Assembly: GCF_000143105.1 (NCBI RefSeq)
Contig: NW_014040784.1
Location: 748,761-812,760 of the forward strand
DNA: 64,000 nucleotides
Source: Grosmannia clavigera kw1407
Taxonomy: Eukaryota; Ascomycota; Sordariomycetes; Ophiostomatales; Ophiostomataceae
Direction of reading: 5' to 3'
Of the stretch, positions 30,450-39,779 are shown piece by piece. Both the position numbers and the translations under genes were made by a program. The stretch's first letter is position 1. Each line of letters begins with the position of its first letter. The notes under the pieces were generated by a model. The model was not told where the DNA came from. It did no database searches and saw nothing but the letters and a program-made list of their open reading frames with translations.

Positions 30450-33012
30450 ATGGCCCAGGACTGCGACAGCTCTGTGACCGGTACGACGGCCGCGACAGCC
30501 CGGAGCATCGACCTGTCGGAGAGCGCGGATGCGCCGACACCGGCAGCCAAGCGACGACGCATAGCCCTGGCCTGTTCGGCCTGTCGGATCCGAAAATCGA
30601 GGGTGCGTCTGACCGGTGCTGACGTGTCTTGTTCTGACCGAGCTGACCGTGCTGACATGGCAGTGTGATGGTGTACGGCCGCGCTGCGAGCCCTGTCAGC
30701 GACTGGGCTTTGAGTGCATCTACGAGCTGCCCGACACGTCAGCGAATCTGGTGGTGCCAAAAGAGTGAGTTTCTTGCAGGTCGATCTCTGCTTGCCTCCA
30801 GCCACTGACCTCCAGCCTCTTTGCCGCCCTCGAGGACCGGGTCCGCCGGGTGGAGCAGTCGCTCAAGGTGCATGACGAGCGGCTGGCCGTGGTCGAGACG
30901 GCCGGTCCGTCATCGTCGTCGTCGTCGGCCCTGCGACCGGGCATCGGCCATGCGGCCAACGGGATCGTCGTGGACGTGGATGGGATCCAGGACGCGGCGG
31001 CGGACCAGAGCATGACGGACGGGATGGCCGTCTCGTTTGTGGACGAGCAGGACTGCGGCTTCTTCGGGCCGTCGTCCAACATTGCCTTTATGCGACACAT
31101 CTTCCGGGCGATGGCACACAAGACGGTGCCGGACGTGGTGCTGTCGCCCATCGCAGGAACTGTGTCCTCGTCACGTGCAGGTCCGTACGAGTCTGGCCTG
31201 ATCAATGTGTCGCAGTCACAGGCGCACAACCTGGCGCTGCAGGCGGCTCCGGATCCGGCAGCCATGCGGACCAACGTATTGCCGCCCGACGGCGAGACGC
31301 AGGCGCTAATCCGGGCCTATTTTGCCAATACTGGCCTGCTCTTCCCCTACATCCACGAGCAGAGCTTCCTGGAGACGTACGAGAGCATGCGCCAGACCGG
31401 CTTCCGGGCCAACGTGCGGCGCACCTGGCTCGGCCTGCTCAACATGGTCCTCGCCATGGCCGTACGGACGGCCGGAGCCGAGCGAGGCGATGCCGCACGA
31501 AGTGAGACCAACCAAGCCAACACACACGAGCGAAGCGAGGCCAGCAGAGCGGACCTCTTTTGTGATCGTGCCCGCGAACTCTGCAAGACCCAGACTATGC
31601 GCGGCACCACGCTCGAGACGGTCCAGTACCTCCTGCTCACCAGCCAATACCTCCAGAGCACCCAAAAATCCGTCCAGACATGGACCACCCACGGCCTCGC
31701 CGTCAAGGCTGCCCTCTCCATCGGCCTGCACTCACGTGATGCCATGGCCAAGCTGCCGCCCATCGAGCAGCAGACCCGCACCCGCACCTGGTTCGGCTGC
31801 GTCCTGCTCGACCGCAGCCTCAGCATGACCTTTGGCCGTCCGGCCGCCATCCCGGACGAATACGTCCGACTCGACCTGCCCGTCTCGTTGGCCTGGCGTG
31901 GCGGTGCTGCCGATGAGCTTAGCCGCACGAGCACCGCTTTTTATAATGCGACTATGTACGTCTATGCTCCTCTGTCCGCTCTCGTCTCCTCACTAACGAT
32001 CCCCAGCCTCCTCTATCGCATCCTCTGGAAGGTCATGGCCACCCTCTACGGCCATAACCTCGGCTGCGATTCTGCCCCATCCGAGACCGTCACCATCACC
32101 CAGATCTTCCATCTCGAGCAGGAATTGGGCGATTGGCAAGCTGCCCTCCCTCCTCTGCTGGCCCTCGTCTCGCCGGCCGATCTGGCCGATCTGGCTGACC
32201 GACGGGAAACCATCCCTGCCGCCAACCCGACCACACCCTCCCCTGCGTCCGATCCCATCGATGACCCCGTCATCCTGCGCTTCCGCGTCATCCTCACGCT
32301 GCGCCACCTCAACCTGCAGCTGCTTCTGCACCGCCCCATGCTGACGAACTCGCTGAGTGCTGTCGCCCGTGGCGCCGCGGCTCCGTCTGCCCGCTCCCGC
32401 CGTCCCGGCCACCACATGCAGATGAGCTTCAACCTGACCTGCGTCCGTGTCGCCGAGGACATCATCGACCTGATCCATCTCATCTTCACCCGGCCTGCCG
32501 GCCTCGGTCGTCGCCTCACCGGCGCCTGGTGGTTCACCCTCTACTATACCTTCAACGCCGCGCTCGCCGTCTTTGGTAGCCTCCTGCTGCCCGAGGACGA
32601 CCCCTCCGTCGACCCGACCCTGCGCTCCGATCGGCCGGATCGCCCCGATCGCACAGACCGCACAGATCGCGGCGCCCGCTTCCTTGCCAAGGCCATCGAC
32701 GCGCTCGTCTGCCTCGACGCCGGCAACACCATCGTCGATCGCTGCGTCGACTACCTCCGCCAGCTCGTCGGACTCGTCCACAGCTGGGGCTCTGCCTCGT
32801 CCCCCCAGACCGCTCTGCTCGCTGGACTGGTTGCCTCCATGGACGCCGCCCCCGATGGCCACGAGAACGAGCACGCCCACTCTCACTCGTCCGACCTCTT
32901 CACCCCTATCCCGCTCTTCGCCCAAACTTCGTCCGGGCTCGAGGACGAGCTTGAGCTCGGCCACTTCTTCACCTCCGAGTTTCAGCGCTGGTTCGAGCGC
33001 GTTCCGCAGTAG
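30450..33012 (+). CDS. Zn2Cys6 transcription factor, candidate cluster regulator
   Basis: A nuclear regulator of 799 residues in four exons: 30450-30602, 30664-30764, 30816-31955 and 32007-33012. The first intron splits the zinc cluster, as in many fungal regulators; after splicing the cysteines are C42, C45, C52, C59, C62 and C69 (C-x2-C-x6-C-x6-C-x2-C-x6-C), preceded by a KRRR patch. A coiled-coil linker (LEDRVRRVEQSL) follows, then a fungal_trans domain (for example GLAVKAALSIGLHSRD near residue 365). The final intron (51 nt) is a multiple of three with no stop, so retention would keep the frame. It is divergent from the FAH-family gene at the right edge of the catabolic cluster, the usual place for a pathway regulator. 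Confidence 0.88.
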
Positions 33013-33299
33013 CCCTTGCAGATGTGTACGATAAAGACTGGTGATAGACTAGTATTGGAAAGACGGGAACTGTATAGTTGAGAAAGGAATGGACCTTTTG
33101 TAATAGCGTACATAGCATACATGCACATAAGCCACAAGACTGAGCGATGAAGATAAGAGCCGCAAACAAAAGCATGAGTGATACGCCGGTTAAGAGAAAG
33201 ACGTAGATACATCGCAATTGATGGTACTGTCTAGTCACGTGTGCGCTCATAATCACTCAGCTAATGATATTTACTAGCGGTGCTTTTGTTAAGTCACAT

Positions 33300-33373
33300 G
33301 GTTTCATGGTGTAGTTGGTTATCACGTCAGTCTAACACACTGAAGGTCTCCAGTTCGAGCCTGGATGAAATCA
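33300..33373 (+). tRNA. tRNA-Val (AAC)
   Basis: The sequence folds as a complete cloverleaf. The acceptor arms GGTTTCA and TGAAATC pair (one G-T), the anticodon loop CTAACAC gives anticodon AAC, and the T arm reads CCAG-TTCGAGC-CTGG. There is no intron, and a T-run suitable for RNA polymerase III termination follows a few bases downstream. Confidence 0.95.
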
Positions 33374-33487
33374 ATTCATTTTTTTGCTTTTTGCAAAGTC
33401 CCATTGGCGGTCCAAATCTCGGTGGGGCCACAGATCGTCACTTAGGCTCCCGTGTCCTTCACGGCAGGCTTCAAACATACTGTCACC

Positions 33488-34014
33488 ATGGCTGTCCAGA
33501 TCGTGTCCGACCTGCATCTGGAGGCCCCCAAGGCCTACGACATGTTCTAGATTCTGCCCCGAGTACCTGTCCTGGCCTTGCTGGCCGACATTGGCAACGC
33601 CGAGCCACACCAGGCCGACATGGCCGCTTTTCTCGACCGGCAGCTACGCCAGTTCCAGGCCGTGCTGCTTGTCCCTGGAAACCACGAGGCCTATCATTCG
33701 ACCTGGCCCCGAACCCTCGCCATCCTGCGATCGCTGGAAGAGGGCGTCAAGGTGCGACGCGTCGCTGGCGATGCTGCGTTGGGGGAGTTCGTGGTGCTCG
33801 ACCGTGACATGTACCGCCTTCCTGGCTCCAGCGGTATCGTCGTCCTCGGCTGCAGTCTCTTCTCGTATGTGCCACCCGAGCGTGCCATGGCCGTCAGTAT
33901 GGGCATGAACGACTTTTACCAGGTGGGCGACGACTGGTCACGAACCAGAGGGGCTACTACTTTGCGCAGGCTGCCGGCTACGACAATGATAAGACCCTCT
34001 GGGCGGAAGAGTGA
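33488..34014 (+). pseudogene. Decayed calcineurin-like metallophosphoesterase
   Basis: The reading frame starts with the metal-binding signature SDLHLE, but a TAG at 33548-33550 interrupts it after 20 codons, where the family usually has a glutamate (FEI). Beyond it the frame continues with LADIGN, where the usual glycine before the aspartate is changed to alanine, and with the intact GNHE motif, to about 33944. There it jumps to another frame encoding the family's C-terminal block (TNQRGYYFAQAAGYDND) and ends at 34012-34014. The central part with the GHTH-type histidine motifs is missing, so an internal deletion has occurred. With a nonsense codon, a deletion and a frameshift it is not expected to make an active enzyme. 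It lies directly beside a tRNA gene. Confidence 0.82.
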
Positions 34015-36250
34015 AGGCAGCGATGGCTGTCTCCGTGTCGTTGCAGAGCCGAAGGGCACAGTTACATCCTGTTGTATCTTACGTTCAATTCTGCATTCCT
34101 ACACTCTTTCGTACTCCGTGATCCGCCGTAAAATTTTCAATACGAGCTGTCTGCGATAACTCATAAACCCAGCATGATTTATTCGGAATTTTTCTTTTCG
34201 TTATCTACTCCGCACTCATACATATGCGATACGACCTACAGCATCAGATCTTCACTGTTCCTACCATATAGTGCACAAGGGCCGTGCCGGAAGAGGTAGG
34301 TGAGAGGGTCGAGATACAACATCAGTACGGATATATACGAGTACTGTACAGATCAGAACTCCTCCTTCCTCTCAAAGCTAGTTTAATGAGTGAAATGACA
34401 ATCTACACGTAACTATAAGCAGCCGTGTTTACGAGAAATATAACGTCATATGCAGTAAATAAGTGGACTCACTGCGAAGCTGGCGTTCAAAGAGGAGAAT
34501 CCAGGTCTCTTGTCAGACACAACTGCGCCGAGGTAGATCTCGGAGAAAACTAGGGTACTGCATAAGTGTATAGTACGGAGTGAGCTACACCACCTTAGCG
34601 TTTGTGGGCAGGACGTCATGGGCAAGACGACGTAGGAGGACAATGGCACCGACAGTTGATCTCGTTTTATAGGGAGACGAAAAAGGAGGAAGGCACGAGA
34701 GGATAATCTCACCCAGAAATATAGAATGTAAAAGCTGCATATTATATACATCTTAGAATGAAGGGCTGCAAGACTCCAGTTCTAAATTTAGATATGTCGA
34801 AAAAGGCTATATTACAGCAGAAGGCGGTGCGCTGATGATTCGCATAGTGGACTCTGTACCGAGAAAGAAATAGCTACATAGCGCACCTTTTGGGTGCACT
34901 GCAAAGCCAGGTTCGAGTGCAGCCAAAGCACGAAGAGCCTATCAACATGCCCTCGGCTCAATTTCCGTCGGTTCGTGACTGAGAACTGAGTATGCAGTCT
35001 TCAGCACTTAGCTGCAAAGATATAGATCCCAGGCATGTGCACTCCAGTACAGATGCATGATCCTGTAGACGGGCTTTGATCATCCTAGCTATGGGCCGGC
35101 AAGTATTCATGCCTTCTTCACGAGGCGAGGGTAGGTCTTTCCTCGCTGATTTCTCTTCGAAAAAGATTGTTGCTTCACGATCTCCGATAATTGATTGTCG
35201 ACGATTGGACGTCTGTTAGTGAATAGTTGGTGCTTACAGCAACCCTTTTGTCCCAGTAATTACGTGTAGTTGAAACCAGAAGGTCATATATAACCCTGCC
35301 TACTATGCTGTAAGGTACGGGATCCCTACTTTTGCACTATGGTGCAGGGGGTATGACAATACAAAGTAGCCATGTATGCTCGCTTCCAGTCGTTGTGTGG
35401 CGTATGGGAGGCATAGAGGATCGTCGTCCTCTATGCGGTTGTCGACACTATCAAGTGCGTTCCATGAAGACCGGAAGCCTGCGCCAAAGAAGCCATGGAC
35501 ACCGTTTCGAGGCATGTCGCGGACGGTGGTAGAGGCGAGGACAAAGTATCAGAACGCAGGAACGATAGGAAAGGGAAATGCAGAGAAGGCAAAAAACGGC
35601 AAAGGGGATAGAAAGGCTGCTTGGACCCATTGATCAAGCCGACCTCGTCGTTTCTATCCCCCAAGAGTTCGCAAGCAACGTGAGCATGCCAGCGCCTTGC
35701 TAGTAAGGCCTGCCACAGCATTAGTAGCTTTCAACGGAATGAAGACGAGGAAGCAATGCTTACATATCAACTTGCTTCGACTCTATCTTCTCCAGCAACA
35801 GCTCTTCCTATGCCAGAGTTGTAAGCGTTTCTGAGTGTCTCGTACCTGTTTTGCCGGTTATTGAAAGGAGGCTCAAATTTGGAGAGAAGAAGGGAGTGGG
35901 AGGAGAAGACGACAATTTATAGCTGGAGGAGGAGGCTAGAAGAAGTGACAGAGGCAACTCGGAACTTATGCAAGCAGAGCTGCGGGTGAAAGAATGAGTA
36001 AGTGGAGATTTTCAGTGAATGAAAACGTTCAAAGCCACAACAGCCTTAAGACGAGCAGTGACATCATCTGGAAAACACCCTGCGTCTTTGAACAACGAGT
36101 GCACTAGGATGTCATGACTTTCTTTCAACAGATCTCCCGTGAAGAGGGAATCTCGTCCAACGCTTCGCTATCGTACATCATGTCACCATATCTCTACTAA
36201 TCCCGGGACGGTTGACTGGCTGGCCTGCCGCTCTGTCCCATCCTCCTTGT
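34015..36250. other. Long intergenic stretch without recognised genes
   Basis: Only short open frames without family resemblance occur. The first half is AT-rich; two TACTCCGT-type motifs lie near 34109 and 34571. From about 35500 a purine-rich section follows. I see no tRNA, repeat array or transposon signature here. A non-coding RNA cannot be excluded by reading alone. Confidence 0.4.
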
Positions 36251-36850
36251 CTAAAACGGCCGGAACGGAGAGAAGCTGCCAAATCCACGCTGTCCGCCAC
36301 CGCCACCACCAAAGGGGAACCCTGATCCAAACAGCGGCATCTGCACCGGCATTCCCGCAAGGCCGCCACCGTTGGCGTTTCTGTTATCGGTATAGTAATC
36401 ACCAGTCGGGCCGAGGTTGAAGGAGAAGGAGACGTGGTGCTGAAACGGGCGGGTGTTGCCGTCGTTGCTGGCGTTTCTGCCGTCTCTGTCCCTGTCGCTG
36501 CCAGAGCCAGCGTTGCTTCTGTTACCGCCGTTTCGGCCACCCCCATTGCCGTCGTCTCCGTAGTCGGACGTTGGCGACTGTTTCTGCGGCCGATAGTCAC
36601 GGTAGTAGTCATAGCGATCGCCACTGTTGGTAGGGCTCTGAGCCCGGCCGTTGGAGCGGCCAGGAGGAGACGACGGGAGGACGTTTGTGTAAGCGTACGA
36701 GTTGTTGTTCACGCTGGACGAGCCGGTCATGCGGGCGTCGATGGAGCCGCTGGCCTGGTTCTGGTTCTGGTTTTGGTCGCGAGCCGGCCGCATCCTGTTG
36801 ACACGGAACGGCGGGCTCTTGCCGTTGGTACGTGGGCCGGTAGAGCTCAT
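36251..36850 (-). CDS. Asn/Gly/Arg-rich low-complexity hypothetical protein
   Basis: An intronless frame of 199 residues from an ATG at 36850. The N-terminal part is basic with an alternating QN run (DQNQNQNQA), the middle is rich in Asn, Asp, Gly and Tyr, and the C-terminus is a glycine/phenylalanine tail (FPFGGGGGGQRGFGSF) preceded by a short ordered segment HHVSFSFNLGP. The Gly/Phe tail recalls phase-separating or RNA-binding proteins, but there is no RRM or other domain. Codon use and the uninterrupted composition bias support a real gene; homology was not recognised. The frame extends upstream to 36880 with a possible alternative start. Confidence 0.55.
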   Translation of the reverse strand: MSSTGPRTNGKSPPFRVNRMRPARDQNQNQNQASGSIDARMTGSSSVNNNSYAYTNVLPSSPPGRSNGRAQSPTNSGDRYDYYRDYRPQKQSPTSDYGDDGNGGGRNGGNRSNAGSGSDRDRDGRNASNDGNTRPFQHHVSFSFNLGPTGDYYTDNRNANGGGLAGMPVQMPLFGSGFPFGGGGGGQRGFGSFSPFRPF

Positions 36851-38106
36851 GCCGGCAGCGATGGTGAGACAAGTCAGCACTGGTGGACGAGACGATGCAG
36901 GAAAATGTATGGTGTAAGCAGCCGGTCTGTCACTGGCTGATCAGACGCAGACGTCTCCGAGCTACACATATAGGCACAGGCGGCAGACGAGGCGCCGACG
37001 AGCCTCCAGCGTGATCGAGGGGCGAGCGAGCGCTGAAGACTCATGTCTGTTTCAGCCGCAGGCTTTGGCATGACCAGACGTACGATGTCGTCCCATCGCC
37101 GTCGAGACAGACAGGATGCGCGCAGCAGCTGTCTCTTGTCCTCCCCTCCCCGCCCAGACGCACGTCCAGGTGGCATGACGGGCCAGGAGTCCGACCGGTT
37201 TCGCGATGAAACAGCGGACGTCGCCCCTGGCGACCCGTCTTCTGGTCCGGCAGAGAGGCGACCAAAGGGGAAGGTCGAATCAGCGAGAGCAGGCCGCCTC
37301 TCTGCAGACCGGTTGTTCTCGTCGGCTGCGTCTGTCGGATGCATCTGTCGGCTGCAGCATCACAGCTCTCTTTTCTGTGCCGGCCGGCCAATGGCATCGG
37401 CCGGGTGGTCATGCCCAAGGAGTCAGCGAGCAGAAACTTGCTCACTGCAGGTGGGGTAGACTGTCCGGACGTGCGCCTCGGCTTAGCTCGGCGCGCGTCG
37501 ATGGAACGGAGTGCGGGCGATTGTTCACAAGAGGCTATCGCTGAAGCCGCTGGAACCAGGAGAAAACCCCGCTGTGGCGATGCCATGCTCTGATTGGTCG
37601 GCTGACTCGCCGGGCGAAGCTGCCAGCGCCTTCCCGGATCTGTACGAGGACGGAGCTCAAACGTGCATTCTCGTGCTCGTGCTCGTTCTCGTAGACGGAA
37701 GCAGGCATTTTCGTAAGCACTCGCACGTGTGCGACATCTCCGCGGTGGCGAGACGCCCTCGCTGTACCGCACACATGACGTGGCCACTATGACTCCCGTG
37801 AGAACGCCCCGGCCTGCTGATCCGCGCTAAGAGCCTTCTGACAGAAGCGCTAATACGGATCGCTAACGAACAGAGAATCCCCCCCACCAGAGAAAAGAGT
37901 ACATACCCCTCCTTTTCTATATAAATCCAGGCAGACTTCCGTCTTTCTCACCTCTTTTCCTTCCTTTGGATCTCCACGCTCCAGCTAGCTACCAACCATT
38001 TCACCCACCTGCTAACATTACTCTGTCCTCCACGCCTCTTCGCAATCAATTGCCCACCATTCTCTCTCACGCGAGTTAACTCCCAACCCATCTACCAACC
38101 GACAAA
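36851..38106. promoter_or_regulatory. Intergenic region with metallothionein promoter
   Basis: No gene was supported between 36.85 and 37.9 kb although several shadow frames exist. A CTCGTG element is repeated near 37670-37690. TATATAAA lies at 37918-37925, about 185 bp before the metallothionein start, followed by a CT-then-AC-rich leader usual for strongly expressed fungal genes. No clear copper-response element was identified by eye. Confidence 0.4.
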
Positions 38107-38246
38107 ATGAAGGGCGAGTGCGGCTGCTCCTCCACTTCCACCTGCAACTGCGGCTCTGGCTGTATGTCTTCTCTCCCTCAGTCCTGCTTCAATACTATGT
38201 TTCTCTAACTCGTCCCTTAGGCTCTTGCGCCAGCTGCGGCAAATAA
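38107..38246 (+). CDS. Copper metallothionein
   Basis: A 26-residue cysteine-rich copper-binding peptide, too short for ordinary ORF calling. Exons 38107-38161 and 38221-38246 flank a 59-nt GTATGT-TTAG intron with branch-like TCTAAC. The spliced protein has seven cysteines at positions 5, 7, 13, 15, 19, 21 and 24 in Cys-x-Cys pairs (CNCGSGCSCASCGK at the end), the same arrangement as the Neurospora crassa copper metallothionein. No aromatic or histidine residues are present, as usual. It acts in the cytosol, sequestering Cu(I). A TATATAAA box and a long leader precede it. The intron position inside the cysteine-rich region and the pattern make the call strong despite the small size. Confidence 0.93.
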
Positions 38247-38502
38247 ACAGCTCCCCATGCTGTCGCCGCGCTGATGCCTTTTCGGCGTCTGGAAACTCCT
38301 ACAGCGCTCCTCGTTTCGCCCCTCGACAATTGCGCAATTGTCTGAAAACAACATGAAAATGGGTGCGAAGGAGAGATAGGCCGGTTGGCTCCCGGCTGTC
38401 CAGACTGACAGCTTTCTGGGCTGGGGACCGACCATCGAAATTAGGACAGGACAATACAGCGCTTTTCCAGGAACTCATATGTGAATGTTACAAATACTGC
38501 CT

Positions 38503-39426
38503 CTACGTCATCATCACCCGCAGGCCTCCATGGCATGTGTCTACGGCAAAGCGTAGCCCACAGATCTCGACCGTGCGCTCGTCCAGATGCGACGTGTTTT
38601 CTTTCACGGCGTCGTCGTAGCTGCTCTTGGGCTCGCTCACTGGCCACGGCACCGGTGACAAGCACAGATCCATCTGGGCTTCCATCACCGGCATGTAGTC
38701 GTCGGCGAGAATATCGCCTCGATCTGATGCACCCCGTCTCACGCCATGCATGCAGTACGCCATCTCGGTACATCCCAGCGGTCTCGCCGCCAACGGACAA
38801 TTCCACGATGGCGTCGTGCCTCTCCGCAGCCGAAGCATCTTCTGCTTTTCTGCCAACAGTGCCACCAGACGTCGCCGGAACAGCTCTACCGCTCTGTTGC
38901 CGTCGTTGCCGTACTCGTGCCCGCTCTCGGTCCATATAAGCAAGTAGCCATTATCCATGTCGCTGTCGCTCGTCTCGAAAACGGTCCATCTGGTCGTCTT
39001 GGCCTTTTTCACATCTGGCTTTGTACTCACCTCTGCACCTCCTTCTTCCTCTTTCTCTTCCTCCTCTTCTACCCGCTTGCGCTTGATCCTTCTCTTGGCT
39101 GCTCGCGCTGGTTGTATTCGTCTTGGTGCCGGTACCATTGGCGTCGTCACTGTCGTCAGCCGTTTTGCCAAGCATACCGTAGAAATCGTCGCTGTCCTCG
39201 GTGCATCGCCGGCTGACCACCGTCCTTGTCTGGTCCACTCCTGACGGAACCACTCTGCTGCCCGCCATGGAAAGTCGATGCTGCAGTACACCGCCCCACG
39301 GACGACTGGGACTTTCTGCTGCTGCGATGGTAGGCTACCAATCATAGGCGTTGGCGGAAAGGTCTCTTCGCTGAAAAGAGTCGCGGCCAGCGCGCTCTTG
39401 CGGATATGTGAACTTGCCTTGGACAT
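38503..39426 (-). CDS. Hypothetical charged protein
   Basis: A frame of 307 residues from an ATG at 39426, with a TATATAA box 51 bp upstream (39477-39483), which favours this start over the longer open frame reaching 39696. A basic bipartite-like stretch (RAAKRRIKRKR) is followed by a run of glutamates, suggesting nuclear localisation. The rest (for example NGYLLIWTESGHEYG and EICGLRFAVDTCHGG) has no recognised domain. A GTGAGT...GACAG unit inside the frame could be an intron, and in the middle a second frame also reads plausibly, so the exact exon structure is uncertain. It is tail-to-tail with the metallothionein. Confidence 0.5.
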   Translation of the reverse strand: MSKASSHIRKSALAATLFSEETFPPTPMIGSLPSQQQKVPVVRGAVYCSIDFPWRAAEWFRQEWTRQGRWSAGDAPRTATISTVCLAKRLTTVTTPMVPAPRRIQPARAAKRRIKRKRVEEEEEKEEEGGAEVSTKPDVKKAKTTRWTVFETSDSDMDNGYLLIWTESGHEYGNDGNRAVELFRRRLVALLAEKQKMLRLRRGTTPSWNCPLAARPLGCTEMAYCMHGVRRGASDRGDILADDYMPVMEAQMDLCLSPVPWPVSEPKSSYDDAVKENTSHLDERTVEICGLRFAVDTCHGGLRVMMT

Positions 39427-39779
39427 GCTGTCTGCAGTGAAGCCGTGCAGGGAATTACATGGCCGTCTGCTCTCTTTATATAAGCAGCTGCAGCATGTCC
39501 TGACGCCCATTGTTGTGTCATAACGACAGCCTTTTTGAACCGGCCTTTCTCTCCGTTGTCTCGCAGAAAAAACACAGAAGTACTTGTTCGCCTTGGAGAC
39601 GACATCAAAGTCACAGGCTCGGTCACAGGCCCGGAAACCGACAAAGAGCCGCTCTCGCAGCAATGCAAAGAAAGAAAGCGCCGTCGCTTCAGCCAAAGAT
39701 CAGAATTCAACGCAAATAAATCCTGAGCCAAAACAGTAAGTACAGAGAGCCAACTCCCCACCAAGTCATACACCCACCG

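Noticed and set aside
31993..32964. A 323-codon frame opposite the second Zn2Cys6 regulator
   Set aside because: Antisense shadow over the fungal_trans region, rich in Gly/Asp/Val as expected for reverse-frame reading.
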